From positions 52,049,441 through 52,113,440 of the forward strand of contig NC_053143.1 of NCBI RefSeq assembly GCF_016808335.1: a stretch of 64,000 nucleotides of DNA, read 5' to 3'. Both the position numbers and the translations under genes were made by a program. Below are positions 1 through 11,511 of this stretch, piece after piece. The notes under the pieces were generated by a model. It saw nothing but the letters and a program-made list of their open reading frames with translations. It was not told the origin of the DNA and ran no database searches. The DNA is from Panicum virgatum (Eukaryota > Streptophyta > Magnoliopsida > Poales > Poaceae). Each line of letters begins with the position of its first letter. Within the stretch, counting starts at the first letter, position 1.

Positions 1-1088
1 TTCGTTTTGATGAAGTAGTCAAAGGGTTTGGTTTCATCAAAAATGAAGATGAGCCTTGTGTTTACAAAATGGCTAGTGGGAGCGCACTTGTGTTTCTGGT
101 CCTATATGTGAATGACATATTATTGATCAGAAATGATATTCCAATGCTTGAAGCCGTTAAAACCTCATTGAAAAAGTGTTTTTCGATGAAGGATTTAGGA
201 GAGGCGGCTTACATTTTGTGTATTAGGATCTATAGAGATAGATCAAAAAGGCTAATTGGATTAAGCCAAGACACGTACATTGACAAGATATTGAATCGGT
301 TCAATATGCAAGATTCCAAGAAAGGTTTCTTACCAATGTCACATGGCATTGCTCTAAGCAAGAGTCAGTGTGCTACGACACCTGATGACCAAAAGAGGAT
401 GAGTACGATTCCTTATGCTTCAGTCATAGGGTCAATCATGTATGCTATGCTTTGCACGCGCCCAGATGTTTCCTTTGCTCTAAGTGTTACGAGCAGGTAT
501 CAGTCAGATTTTGGTGAAGCTCACTGGACAATTGTAAAGAGTATCCTTAAGTACTTGAGAAGAACTAAGGATATGTTCCTAATATTTGGAGGCGAAGATG
601 AGCTCCTTGTAAAGGGTTACACCGATGCTAGTTTTCAAACAGACAAAGATGACTCCAAATCGCAATCCGGTTTTGTTTTCTGCCTCAATGGTGGGGCAGT
701 AAGCTGGAAGAGTTCCAAGCAAGATACGGTGGCTGATTCGACGACAGAGGCCGAGTATATTGCAGCTTCCGAAGCTGCAAAAGAAGCTGTTTGGATCAGA
801 AAGTTTGTTTCTGACTTGGGTGTTGTTCCTAGTGCGTCCAGTCCAGTGGACCTCTATTGTGATAATAGTGGTGCCGTTGCATTAGCAAAGGAGCTTAGAA
901 CAACTAAGAAGTCCAGACATATACTGCGGAAGTATCACCTTATCCGTAACTTTGTTGAGAGAGGTGATGTGAAGGTTTGCAAGGTGCACACGGATTCAAA
1001 CGTTACTGATCTGTTGACGAAGCCTCTCCCACAACCAAAGCATGAGGCGCACATGAGATCTATGGGTATTAGATACTTACATAAGTGA
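1..1088 (+). CDS. copia Pol polyprotein, C-terminal part (reverse transcriptase end + RNase H)
   Basis: The reading frame is open from base 3 to the stop at 1086-1088, so the protein continues left of the window. Near the start is the reverse-transcriptase motif normally written YVDD; here it reads YVND (asparagine codon at 111-113), which changes one catalytic aspartate. The RNase H domain follows, with GYTDASF near 618, SWKSSKQDTVADSTTEAEY near 700-760 and DNSGAVALAK near 860. The end, with LTKPLP near 1015, is typical of copia Pol. The frame has no stops, so the copy is fairly young, but the changed active site suggests that it is not autonomous. Confidence 0.92.
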   Translation, partial: RFDEVVKGFGFIKNEDEPCVYKMASGSALVFLVLYVNDILLIRNDIPMLEAVKTSLKKCFSMKDLGEAAYILCIRIYRDRSKRLIGLSQDTYIDKILNRFNMQDSKKGFLPMSHGIALSKSQCATTPDDQKRMSTIPYASVIGSIMYAMLCTRPDVSFALSVTSRYQSDFGEAHWTIVKSILKYLRRTKDMFLIFGGEDELLVKGYTDASFQTDKDDSKSQSGFVFCLNGGAVSWKSSKQDTVADSTTEAEYIAASEAAKEAVWIRKFVSDLGVVPSASSPVDLYCDNSGAVALAKELRTTKKSRHILRKYHLIRNFVERGDVKVCKVHTDSNVTDLLTKPLPQPKHEAHMRSMGIRYLHK

Positions 1089-2042
1089 TTCTAGTGTGCG
1101 TGGGAGATTTTTGTGTCATGAGTATGTTTATGTGATGATAAATAATTGTTATTTGTTCCATGGATGATTATTTTTTACATTGATTATCAATTATGTGACT
1201 TGTTCGTGAAACTCTTTGTTGACAATGATATGATTCTAAATTATCCCTAGTTTATGTCGTTGTGTGGGACAACAACGACGTTGAGACTAGCACATGCATT
1301 AATTGATGATCATGTTTCACGGATCATGGATATGGAGATATTGGATTAATGATGTGGACACCTGTTGGTGAACATGGTGTTGGATTGACCCACTCCAAGA
1401 CAATATTGGGATTGTTATTTTGTATGTGCCATAAGTTGTTCTTGAGTGTTATACCTACTGGATCCTTAGACCTGAGATCGCCATTGTTTCTCACTGTGTG
1501 TAGTGGTGCATCTTGGGGCTGCTAAACGCTACTCCGTGACTGGGTAGTTACAAAAGTAGCTTACAGGTGTGTCATGAAACATGGTATGGGATGTGAGCGG
1601 ATCAAGATGGAATTTGCCCCTCCTAGATAACGGGAGAGATATCTCTGGGCCCCTCGAGATAGTTGGATTTGAAAGTGCATGGCCATGCCAAAGTGATTAA
1701 AGAGTTAATCATGATGACTAAAGGTTAGTTATGAATAGAATCCACTATTAGATCGAGAGAATGGTCGAGCTATCACAAAGGTGGCACGCATCTCGCTTTG
1801 AGCTTGACTGGTATCGTGTGGCAAAGGGATCGGTGTATGAGTATATCTATGGTTCGGCCGATATGATGTTTATGTGTATTTATGAGTCATTATGCCCTGC
1901 TAGGTGCCGCTATTGACTTGTGATTCGGAAATGATTTCCGATCATGACCACCTACACATGAACCTAACGGGTCACACACTTAAGGGGTTTGGAATGTTGG
2001 AAAGCTTGCATGTATGATTGTCTCTAGTGCAAGTGGGAGATT

Positions 2043-2535
2043 GTTGGTGATATGCCCAAGAGCCCATCATCACAATACGGTTTAAAGGCCCAAGAGGATA
2101 TTGATCCAAGAGAGATTAGGATTACTAATTGGCCTATGAGATAGAAGCCCATTAGTACGCCCTATATATACGAGGGAGGGGCTAGTGAGGCGACAACCCT
2201 GAGAGCCGCGCCACCTCCTAGCCGCCGCCCATCCCTCTCCCTCTCGGCCGCCGCCCTTGCCGTGCGTGTGGTGCTAGCACACCGACGCCCGGCGTTTCAT
2301 CCCCGTACGTGTGGACTCCGTGGAGGCGCTGCTGCGACTGCTGCGCTGATTGGCTGTTGGGATCAAGTACGAGGATCTCGGTTCGTGGGACGTGATCGAT
2401 TACTTCCTCTACATCGACACGCGACTTCTTCCGCTGCGCTGCGCGTCTAGTGGTAACGATCTATGATCTTCTACTCGCAAGTATCTTGGGTATATGCGGT
2501 AGTGATGCTAGCGTAGCCTACCCCGTTTCCCTACA
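2043..2535 (+). repeat. 3' LTR of the copia element
   Basis: The segment starts TGTTGGTGATATG directly after the purine-rich tract and ends CCCTACA, giving the TG..CA ends of an LTR (493 bp). A TATA-like box (CCTATATATA) lies at about 2161-2170, where the U3 promoter is expected. The 5' LTR is outside the window, so identity between the two LTRs cannot be used for dating here. Confidence 0.85.
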
Positions 2536-2746
2536 CTTATATGGTACCATACAATTCAGCTACAAATAACTGGAAATGACACAATTAAAGAGCAGCTGGG
2601 CAGTCTGAGAATGTGAAAGCCAGAGGAATACAAAAAATTTTGTCCTTAGAGAGAGGACATAGTAATACTGAACACTCTACATTCCTCCCAAATGTCTCCA
2701 CATGAGTACATGACACGGAAAAGTGGAAAAAGGAAGACTAACTAAC

Positions 2747-2854
2747 CTGCATCAGGACCAAAACATCCATTGGGTTGCTGTCCTCGCGAAGAGTCCTCGG
2801 AATGAAACTGTAATTGTGAGGGTATACAACTGATGAGTACAGGACTCGATCAAC
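2747..2854 (-). pseudogene. orphan exon of soluble inorganic pyrophosphatase
   Basis: This 108-bp minus-strand exon is bounded by a TAG acceptor (2855-2856) and a GT donor (2745-2746). It encodes 36 residues including [14 protein letters not shown] and DVLVLMQ. This matches the strongly conserved core of plant soluble (family I) inorganic pyrophosphatases, which hydrolyse pyrophosphate in the cytosol; the DVLVL segment lies in the metal and substrate site. No stop or frameshift is seen. I could not find the next exon in 2536-2746 (LTR follows) or the previous exons up to 5000. It is therefore a gene split by transposons whose 3' exons lie left of the window, or a captured fragment. Family assignment is firm; intactness is not. 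Confidence 0.75.
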
Positions 2855-3463
2855 CTATCAGGTTGTAGCAAAACAGGTAAATTATAATATGACGTCAGGA
2901 AAAAAATGTAAAATAAACTCTCACATTTCATAAGTGGAAGACTTAATAATCCTGACAAATATGCACAGTAACAAAAGTTCAAATAGGCATTCATGTGGCT
3001 AGACCACCCTACACATAAAACAAATTTATGTATTGATTCTCACTACCTGAACCAAGTTTCTTCATGATTACATTTTTCTACTTTATTCAGACATTGTTGA
3101 CCAATGACATTGTAGATATGAACAAGTTCCAGCTAGAGTCAAGGCATCAGTTCAGTTATAGCATTTAAGAATAACCTGGCATAGCCTATTGAACTAAAAA
3201 TGCTAAAAGTTGGTTACTAAGATAGATAACTTATCACTAAAAAATGCTATGAACATGCACATGGTGATTTTTTTTAAACATAGAAGCTGTTACACAGCTG
3301 CTCCTAGTGCTTTCCTTAGGACTGATCATATATTACGGACTTGAAATATGCATCTATTAATATATCTATGTTTTCTGAACAATATTGAGAACAAGGCAAT
3401 GCTGGAATAAATAAAGAGAGGAACAACCTCTGCATTGCTGGTCGACAAAACATTATCTTGGTC
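2855..3463. other. AT-rich intron-like DNA
   Basis: No reading frame, RNA gene or clear repeat was recognised here. If the pyrophosphatase exon belongs to a gene, this is its preceding intron. Confidence 0.4.
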
Positions 3464-4398
3464 TGAAAGTGATCGGGTGCTCTAGCCTAAGAGGGGGAGG
3501 GGGTGAATTAGGCACTAATAAAAACTTAGACCTATGGCTCCAACTAGTTTGCACAAAGCTTAAACTAAAACATGCTATCTAGATGTGCAACTAGGTTGTT
3601 CTAGTGTGAAACCCCTATCCCAAAAGAGTTTAGCAACCTATAGCCTTTCCTATCAAGAAACTATTCTATGAAAGTAAAGGCACACAAATTGCTAGTATGA
3701 AATGCGGAAGCTTAAAGAGAGGGATAGGAGATAGCAAACTCTTGACGCGGGTGTTTATCCCGTGGTTCGGTTAGCCACAAAGGCACACCTACATCCACGT
3801 TGTTGTAGCACTCACTAAGAGTATTGCTACTCGGCCACCAAGTCTCTTCCGTGAACACAATCACGGTCACCTTGGCCCCGGGTTCCACTAAGGAGGTTCT
3901 CCACAAAGGATGGGGGTCTCCACGTCCCCCGCACAAAGTGTCGTCGCCGCTCCACACCAAGTCGGAGGGTCGATGACGTTGCCGGCGAGCTTCACGCTCC
4001 AAGGTGCCGGCGCACCAAGCTCTTGTTTTGGTTCACTAGAGAACCACAGCACAAAGGCTCAAGGCCTTGCAATCTTACTCACTAAGAGCTAATCCTTTAC
4101 ACAACACTCTCAAAGTGTGCTAAGGGCTAAGGATATGATCTTGATGCTTTTGTATGGCTTGGAGATGTCCTTGGGTGTGTGTGGGATGTCCAGCAACTCC
4201 AGCAAACTTCAAATGGCGGAACCCCGTATGGGTGGCCCTTTGGGCCTTGCTACGCCTATCTTCTCTTTCTCTTTGTCATCACTTGAACCTAAAAGCCTGA
4301 GAATGATCATCTTAACAATCATATTAGTCCAAGTGTTGTGTTGTCATTCGATCACCAAAATCACTCGAAATGGCATAAATGGTGCCATGTTCGTTACA
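3464..4398. mobile_element. solo LTR with 5-bp target-site duplication TGGTC
   Basis: A 935-bp segment begins TGAAAGTGATCGGG and ends GTTCGTTACA. It is flanked by identical 5-bp repeats: TGGTC at 3459-3463 and at 4399-4403. It has no internal coding region, primer site or second LTR, so it is a solo LTR left by recombination between two LTRs. The short open frames inside it are not genes. Confidence 0.85.
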
Positions 4399-4990
4399 TG
4401 GTCCATGAAACAGCAAGCCTAAAATTAATATTTGGTAAATTCAGATATGGGACTCATTTTATAAATTACCACCAGAGTGCACTATGCCCGAGCAACTCCT
4501 TAGCTATCAGAAAGCATGGAGATCATCTCCTTTACAGAGGAAATAACAATAGATTATGTACTCGTTTTATAAAAAAGTATAGCCTTACCATTGGTAAACT
4601 GAACATCACATACCCAAAATCAGTAAAGCTTCAAAGATAATGTCCATGTTTTAGGCATTCAGCTAGAACATGATTACATTAGCCAAGCAAAGTAGCTCAA
4701 TTTTAATTCTTCTTCTTTTTTGCTTCTGTACCAAATCTTAACGTGTGAATAGAAATGGGGCAGTAAAACCAAAGCAATGTGTGAATACAGCTATAACAAA
4801 AAAATCACCATGCTTGTATGGAACTGCAATAACCATGCTAATTTAACCTTTTTCGACGATAAAACAACATCAGGCATGCTCTGTCCACAACCAGAAATGT
4901 TGTCCGCCGCCGCCTTTCACAGTTTCACCAAAGCAAGCAAGCGAGAACCTGAAGGATATATCTTCAGTATTTTGTCGAAGAACTGCATAG
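4399..4990. other. AT-rich non-coding DNA
   Basis: I see no exon with splice sites and no repeat boundary beyond the TSD copy at its left end. Confidence 0.4.
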
Positions 4991-5660
4991 ATGCTACGAA
5001 CTGCTGCGAGAGGAGCTGACCTTGCACTCTTTTTCAGCGCCGACGGAGCCGTGTCGCGCTCGCCGGAGTTGTGGCCATCGCCGGAGCACGACACGGCAGC
5101 GCCCGGGGTTAATTTAGTCTCGACGGACGATGGCCGGACGAGCGCGCAGCCGCGTCGTGGGCGCACGGAGGTGGGAGCGCGGCGAACACGAAGACGGGCC
5201 GGCGGGCCGCGCGTGTCGACGGCCGTCCAGCGGCGCATCAGCGTTTCAGGAAGGAGGAAGTTGGTGGCCACACCGACCACGTCCACCGGGTCCGGAGGCT
5301 CTCGTCTCCGTGCTCGCCTGTCGCGGCTGAGCACAACAGCAAGCCGCCCATCATCCCGGCACAACAGGGCCGCGCCGCCGCCGTCCGTCTCCCCCTGCGC
5401 TCGCGGACAACTGCGCCGGCCTCCGCGAGCGACCGTGCACGGTGCCGAGCGCATGCCGCGGTCGCCCATGGGTGGTCGGCGAAGGGGTGGGCGGTATTTG
5501 AAACACCGTCCACCCCTGAGGCTCTGCCGTCCGTCAGATCAAGCACGAGCGGTCCAGATCGAGCGTAGACTGCGTCAACGTACGACTGGGTCGTCCTCCT
5601 CGCTCACTCCTAAGGCAGGCGCGGGAGAGCTAGCTTCGCGCCGAGCTCACTCCTAAGATT
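4990..5660. other. GC-rich block, no convincing gene
   Basis: Open frames of about 100-220 codons exist in several frames on both strands, as expected from high GC content. None shows a known domain or a credible start with splice sites. It could be a first exon and promoter of a lost minus-strand gene. I cannot support a protein call. Confidence 0.4.
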
Positions 5661-5770
5661 GACAAGTTGATCAATTTGGTTCAGTTCCTAGTGCTGATAT
5701 GCATTGTCATAGCTGTTGTAATGTTCTTTGGTGTAGTAGTGTTGCTTGTCAAGTGATCAGGCCATCCATG

Positions 5771-5899
5771 TATCAGTGATGTTTAGTTTATCTGTAACTG
5801 TGACTCTCTATCAATGATAATTATGTATCAGTGATGTTTAGTTTATCTGTAACTGTGACTCTCTAGCAATGATAATTATGTATCAGTGATGTAATATTA
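5771..5899 (+). repeat. tandem repeat, period 55 bp
   Basis: The unit beginning TATCAGTGATGTTTAGTTTA occurs at 5771 and 5826 almost unchanged, with a partial third copy at 5881. Confidence 0.85.
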
Positions 5900-6048
5900 T
5901 ATCTCTCAAATTGGCACTTTACAATGTGATGCAATATCTTGGCTTGCATTTTGATTGCAGATAGGTCACAAATACTGAGTTCACAAATATAAAATCTGAT
6001 TCAGCCACCATGATTCATGGGGTACATAAAACATGACAAATTCATGAG

Positions 6049-6170
6049 ATACTGAATTCACATCTCAGATACATAAAATATTGCAAACACATGATACATA
6101 CTGAGTTCACATCTCAGATACATAAAACATTGCAAACACATGATAGATACTGAGTTCACATCTCAGAAAC
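6049..6170 (+). repeat. tandem repeat, period 49 bp, overlapping the end of an exon
   Basis: The motif CACATCTCAGATACATAAAA starts at about 6059 and 6108, and a shortened copy at about 6157 ends in CTCAG. The right-hand copy overlaps the stop codon of the exon at 6156-6447, so the 3' end of that exon seems to have been duplicated in tandem. Confidence 0.8.
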
Positions 6171-6447
6171 ATTTTCTTTGTCGGCACACTTAGCAGCTGC
6201 CGCTACCGTTTTTCTAGCCTTCTCTTCCTTATCTCTCAAACCAAACAGTTCAAACATATGTTCATCCTCGATGAATTCTAACCTTCCCTCACACTCGTCA
6301 TATATTTGATTGATTTGCAGTGTACTCCAATCAACATTTCCTACATTTGGTGCTCCTTTCTCAACAAGTTCTGAATGAGGGAAGGCTCCATCAACATCTC
6401 CAGGAGCTTCTACGAGTGCTACACTAAGCTCAGGCTCCCCATCGAGC
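6156..6447 (-). pseudogene. orphan exon resembling the N-terminal region of MULE transposase proteins
   Basis: On the minus strand a pyrimidine-rich acceptor (TTAACTAG at about 6448-6455) leads into an open frame of 96 codons ending in TGA at 6156-6158. It has no own start codon in the leading part. The product is acidic and contains VDWSTLQI, a stretch ending EDEHMFELFGLRD, and a Lys/Arg/Ala tail. From memory this resembles the acidic segment ahead of the DNA-binding domain in grass Mutator-like transposase proteins (VDW..L pattern followed by a GLR motif). No transposase core is present nearby, so it is a fragment. The family call is tentative. Confidence 0.5.
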
Positions 6448-8366
6448 CTAGTTAAATCGATGCACAGAAGAAAGAAAATAAAGCAGTTAGATGGGGATGC
6501 ACAACTAGTACCCTATGCATTTGAGTTAGATAGCCTACAGCATCAATGGATTACCTAGGGACGAGATCCATCCAATCACAATCCATGGCTCAGATCCACG
6601 AAGCTAGTCAAACCGAGCCTTGTAACATGGGTCCTTTGGTGGCAGCAGGAGCTTGCGGGAGAGCTCCAGGTCGACAGCAAGGGGCGAGGGAGGCGCGCAG
6701 AAAGGGGCGGCGTCGCGAGCGTCGGGGGTTTGGACCCTGACGGGCACGAACGGGCGGCGCCGCTGCCGCGACGGGTGACCTCTTGCCGGTGGCAAGAACA
6801 GGGAGGAAGGAGTGAGATGTGGATGGGAGCGAGCCAGACCTGAGATCCGAACAGATGGATAAGGTCCCTGTTATGCGGAAGCACAAGGGTAAAATGGTAC
6901 GTCCATATGGTTTATTGTGGGAGAAATCAGCAAATGAATTGGGAAATCTCGAATAGGCATTCTACTGGCTGGGCACCGTTTCATAATGGCAATCGACCGA
7001 AACCAATTTGCGGGATGGCAAAACACCGAAGCCCACTTCCGACCATGGCAGAATTCCAAATTTCTCTCAGCAGGCGCGGGGCGTTGCTCGGGCTCGCCGG
7101 CGAGTGCCCGGCTGCCCGCCGGCCGTCGAGGATGCGGGATACCTAGTTACCTACCCAGTCCATCGTTCTGGACAAAAGCGTCCGTTGCCACGGGCAAGGA
7201 GACGTCCAGCTCCGCCGTCGTCCTTCATCGAGGACGCTCGAGCTCCTTTCTAGGCGCTGATCCAATCGCATGGTCGCCGCTCGACCGGCCGGGACGCGGA
7301 CTTGCTTGTCAGGCCAGAGGCGATCGACCTCGGGCCGTCGAGGTGCGCGCCGGCGTCGATCAGAGCGGCAACACGGCCGTTGGCGGGGACCAACCAAGCC
7401 GAGTGGACGCGCCCACGTCGTAGCGCCGCCGGAGAGGACGCCGCCCAGTGGCAGCGCAGGGGGGTGGACGGTCGGTCCAGATTTGGCTCACCTTGTGTTC
7501 TTGCCTCCGGCTTTTCTTGCTTGCTGTCTCTCTCTGCACCCTGAAGTCTCAACTTGTACTATATTCTTCCTCTGTTCAAGAAACCAGAGTATGACCGGAA
7601 CTGTGTCACAGAGGTGTTGCTTCAGATACTCGTTGGTAATCATACTAATCACAGTTTAATCCAGACGGAGTTTGCAGTTATTAGGGAGCAGAATTACCCC
7701 ACGTTTTGCACTGCAATTGCAATTTACTTACCCTGCAAGAACTGTGCTACACGAGGAGACTGAATTGAAGAATCATCATTACCATCCTTTGCCCTCGACA
7801 TGAATGTCAGAAAACGCCTGCGTACCGTGTATGTACCCTTTTATCTCCTGCACCATTTCTGCTGTATATAGACGCTCTGCACCACAGAAACCAACAACCA
7901 CACACCAAGAGATCAATAGGTATTCGACGACCTATTACCGGTGTCTTTCCATTACCGGTGTCTGACTCAGGACAAATCAATGCCTGTCATGTTTGATAAG
8001 CTAAAGGAGACTTGCTTTGTTATAGTTCATCCCTTGTAATACAAGTGATGGATTTTAATTTAACAAAGTATGTAATCTTTAATAACTGACTAAAAGTGAG
8101 ATGTGACATGCAAAGATTTTAACCCATCATTTTTCAGATGCATGTTTCGTGGTTTAAACATCGGTAGTGCATCCTAAACTTTATCATTTTGAAGTGACAT
8201 GCCAACATGTGTTGTAAAAAAATGAAGGAATTTACATGTAGCCTTAGTCGTTAGTTGTCCAACATGCAGATCAAACAATATAATCACTTCCACCCAGAAC
8301 AAAAAGAAACATAAGCTGAGGTAACATACTAGCAAAGAAACATGATATACAAATACAGAATGTTGC
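6448..8366. other. mixed GC-rich and AT-rich DNA without a supported gene
   Basis: The stretch 6580-7550 is GC-rich and open in many frames, none with a recognisable domain. A TATA-like TGTATATAG lies at 7862-7870, but no start codon with a meaningful frame follows. The rest is AT-rich. Confidence 0.4.
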
Positions 8367-8777
8367 TGTTAGCATCGATCTCCATGGGCTCGGTCCTACG
8401 ACGAAGCCCAACCTCGACTCATGCCCTGATCGGGGGCGTCCGACCCAACGAGCTTGGTAGGCCCCCGTCGCGCAGCACTATATAGGGGAAAGAGGGCACA
8501 CAACCCAAGGTTCGCCAGGACAATACAACCCTGAATCCCGATTGATCCAGTGTTGAAGCGACGGGAAGCGCTGCCGCCAGCTTTACACCATCGCCGCCAT
8601 GAACGCTGCCGTCTCCTACGCCACCAAGACTAATGGTCTCTCTGTACACCTCAGCACTCTCTCTGTCTCTCTTTCCCTCACTTCCCTTCTTCCTCTCGGT
8701 GTAACCCGAGATTTGTTTACCATGTCAATGTGAGAAACCCGTTGATCCATGACTAGGAGATCCTAAAGAACCTAACA
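8367..8777 (+). mobile_element. solo LTR with 5-bp target-site duplication GTTGC
   Basis: A 411-bp segment starts TGTTAGCATCG and ends GAACCTAACA, so its ends form a six-base inverted repeat (TGTTAG / CTAACA). It is flanked by GTTGC at 8362-8366 and again at 8778-8782. A TATA-like box (CACTATATAGGGG) at about 8477 gives plus orientation. No internal domain or second LTR is present. Confidence 0.92.
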
Positions 8778-11511
8778 GTTGCACCATAGCTGCATATTGG
8801 ATTCATGAAAACTGTAGTACTAAAATGCACGGAAACTGGTAAATGAAAAACTCAAATTCCATAATTCATTGTTATCGCTTATTTATATCCATGCCTCTGT
8901 AGAACACCACCACGCATTTTCTTCTATCAAACTTTATATTTCAAAATCGCAAGATAGTTCTTGTGATTCACTGGCTCAACTTGTTGTTTTGTGATGGTAA
9001 TGATAAATGTTTCAGAGCGCATAGGATTATGCAAGAGATTGACCTACTACGGCCAAATGACACCCATGGTTCATGTTGCAGGCTTTCTACGACAAATTGA
9101 TGCAGAAAGATTTCTCGAAGTCTATTTGGTTTCCTCTAATATCTCAACCCGAAATGATGTAAGGAACATGGTAACTTTTTTCCCTTCAAGCAGCAACCTG
9201 AAGGTGTAGCATGAGGTAGATATATAGAGGTGAAGCGCTAATATGCATTCTCAGCTATTTCACATGAATCGGCACCAGCTTATCAACACAAATGTCGTGG
9301 TGTTCCTGTGAATGTGATCATCAGTATTCAGTGATCGTACATGCAAACGGGGTCTCTGTATCTGCGTACATTCAGTTTGCATGTGTAGTCATTCCTTTAG
9401 CTCGCTAAGACGCTAACAAGGGATAAACTAACCACATCTAGGAGTCGGAACACAAATTTCATGAGCCTTGCAGTTGTTAATTTAGCTTCAGAAACATGAT
9501 TGTTGCTTTTGGATCAGAGCGTTTCTCTTGGTTCAGACCTTATCGGAGTTGCAGGCGTATAGGTATCAGTGGGTGTGGGTCTCCCTTAGGTTGACTATTT
9601 GGCTTCACGCTCCACCACTGCCACGAATACGTCCTTCAGTGGCTGTGCGTATGCTGCCAGACGCACAAGGCGGCGAGAAGCTGGCTGGAACTTTTTGAAG
9701 CGAATAATGATATAAAGTTCTATTTTGAATGAATAAAGAAATTTACAAGTGACCTAGTTGTTTTGAGTTTTTATCATGATAAATCTATGATCCATCGTAG
9801 ATTGAGTTCACTGAAACAACACCGTTAAGATACCAGCATGGTCAGCCTTTTGAGAATAAACAAGAACAGAGGACAAACAAAGTGTTCCAGAGTATGATAC
9901 ACATATCCATGGTTTTAAACTTTTAATAACCCCCCATGTGTGATGGTCCCATCATGATGTTCGTGAAGTAACACGCAACTAGCACACTTTGGCAATACAA
10001 GAATAGATGATAAAATTTATATGCCATCGAGTGAGTAAACCTATGATCAGTGGCGGAGGACAGATGGAAATTGAGGTGTTGCGCAGGCTAGATAGAGCTC
10101 CAAGCCTCCATTCATGGTGATAATGAAGAAAAAATTATTAGAAAAAACAAGCATGTATAAGAAATAGAGACACTCCTAGTAAAACAAGGTATGGCAATGG
10201 CCACACCTTGCCATATCGAGTGCTCCTCCCCTGCCTATGATGCATGTCTAGCATAATCAGTCTTGCAATTCATGTTTTTTCTGCTCATCGCAAAGGTCAG
10301 CTCTGTAGCAACTGATGATTGTGTGCGGTTCAAAAGCAGCCCTTTTGTGGAACTGCACTCGGCGATCATGGCAGCCACCGTTCTTTCGGCACATTTTCAG
10401 GCTTTTGTTTCCTCACTATGAAAAAAGTGTACCATTAAGGTTTTTGTGATCCTCATGTTGCTCCTAAAGCAACCCTTGCCTCGAGGTTATTATATATATG
10501 CTCATGCTTAGCAATTCCGAGTTCATAGGCAAGAGTCCTAACTACTCCATGCGTTTTGCATTCCTTTGACCTCCCTGTACATTTAGTTTGCATGTTCAGT
10601 TGCAGTAGCTCACCAACCAGCTATGAACTGCTCGGATCTAAAAGCCAGTGACAAATTTCTCGAGTGTCACACCAGGTTAATTATTGCAGGTCACCACCGT
10701 CCAAGAGAATCGATGCGTCCATTGTCGAGGAGCGGTGGGAAGCAGAGGATGCAGCCAAGCTGGCTTCCTGAACTGATGGCCTCTGTTGCCGGAAGTGAAT
10801 TAGGATGCTACACCACAGACACGGGAAAATTCTCCTGTCTCCTGTTCTTCAGTAGAATGGGACAGGGGCGTTCTGAAAAATTCATTTGAGCAAGTCCATG
10901 TTTCTTTTCCTAACCTGTGCGCATTCGAGTAATGAGCTGCCAGGATCTTTTTTTAGATTAAGGAAAGAGTTCCATCCTTCATTCGCTCACAAGGGAACGA
11001 TGCCAGGATCTAAAGATGTGAGGTCAAATTTCGTGAGTCTGCTCAACATGGGTGTACTGTTTCATTGATGGGTGAGTCTGCTCGAGAGTGGGTGATCTGA
11101 CCTTTTTGTTAACACTACGATTAGGCATCGTGAATTATTCGGGAGACTCCATGAACATAGTTGTACTATTGTGAAAGAAAGAAAAAAGTCGTAGCACACG
11201 AACAGCTGAAAGTTGCATCTTTGTAACGGCTATGGATCTTCTCTCAACTGACATTGCAAGCAGGAGATTTTGGCATTTGTTCAATAAGACGCGTATCAAA
11301 TTTTGTTTGACAAAATGTTCCAACTGATTTAGACTTTCATTATATTTTATTTACTGATAGCATGCAGTACAAGTTTAAAAAGAAGCCCGAGGCGTTACGT
11401 ATTTCGTTTTAAACTGCATATGAGCTAGCTAGGGGTAGGAACTCATGAATTGACCTACAACTACCTCTCATAGTACACAAGAACTTCATGCTGCAGCCCT
11501 GCTTCCACAAC
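8778..11511. other. non-coding DNA without recognised features
   Basis: Only short open frames occur, none with known domains or convincing splice structure. The string CAGTGGCGGAGGACAGA near 10050 resembles the end of a common grass repeat, but I could not bound an element. Confidence 0.45.

Larger units (their letters stand above)
1..2535 (+). mobile_element. Ty1/copia LTR retrotransposon, 3' portion
   Basis: The window opens inside a copia element. It contains the end of pol (reverse transcriptase C-terminus and RNase H), about 950 bp of non-coding internal DNA, a purine-rich tract at about 2030-2041 (AAGTGGGAGA) that fits the plus-strand primer, and a 3' LTR from 2043 to 2535. The element runs with the plus strand and its 5' LTR lies left of the window, so the target-site duplication cannot be tested. 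It appears to have landed in a minus-strand inorganic pyrophosphatase gene whose only visible exon is just downstream (2747-2854). Confidence 0.9.

Noticed and set aside
4870..5656. Overlapping open frames of 199 and 221 codons on opposite strands
   Set aside because: Both arise from GC-rich composition; neither shows a domain, and each mirrors the other.
6986..7659. Several frames of 80-145 codons on both strands
   Set aside because: GC-rich shadow frames without homology or splice structure.
7862..7870. TATA-like TGTATATAG as a promoter
   Set aside because: No start codon with a meaningful frame or exon follows; kept only as a note.
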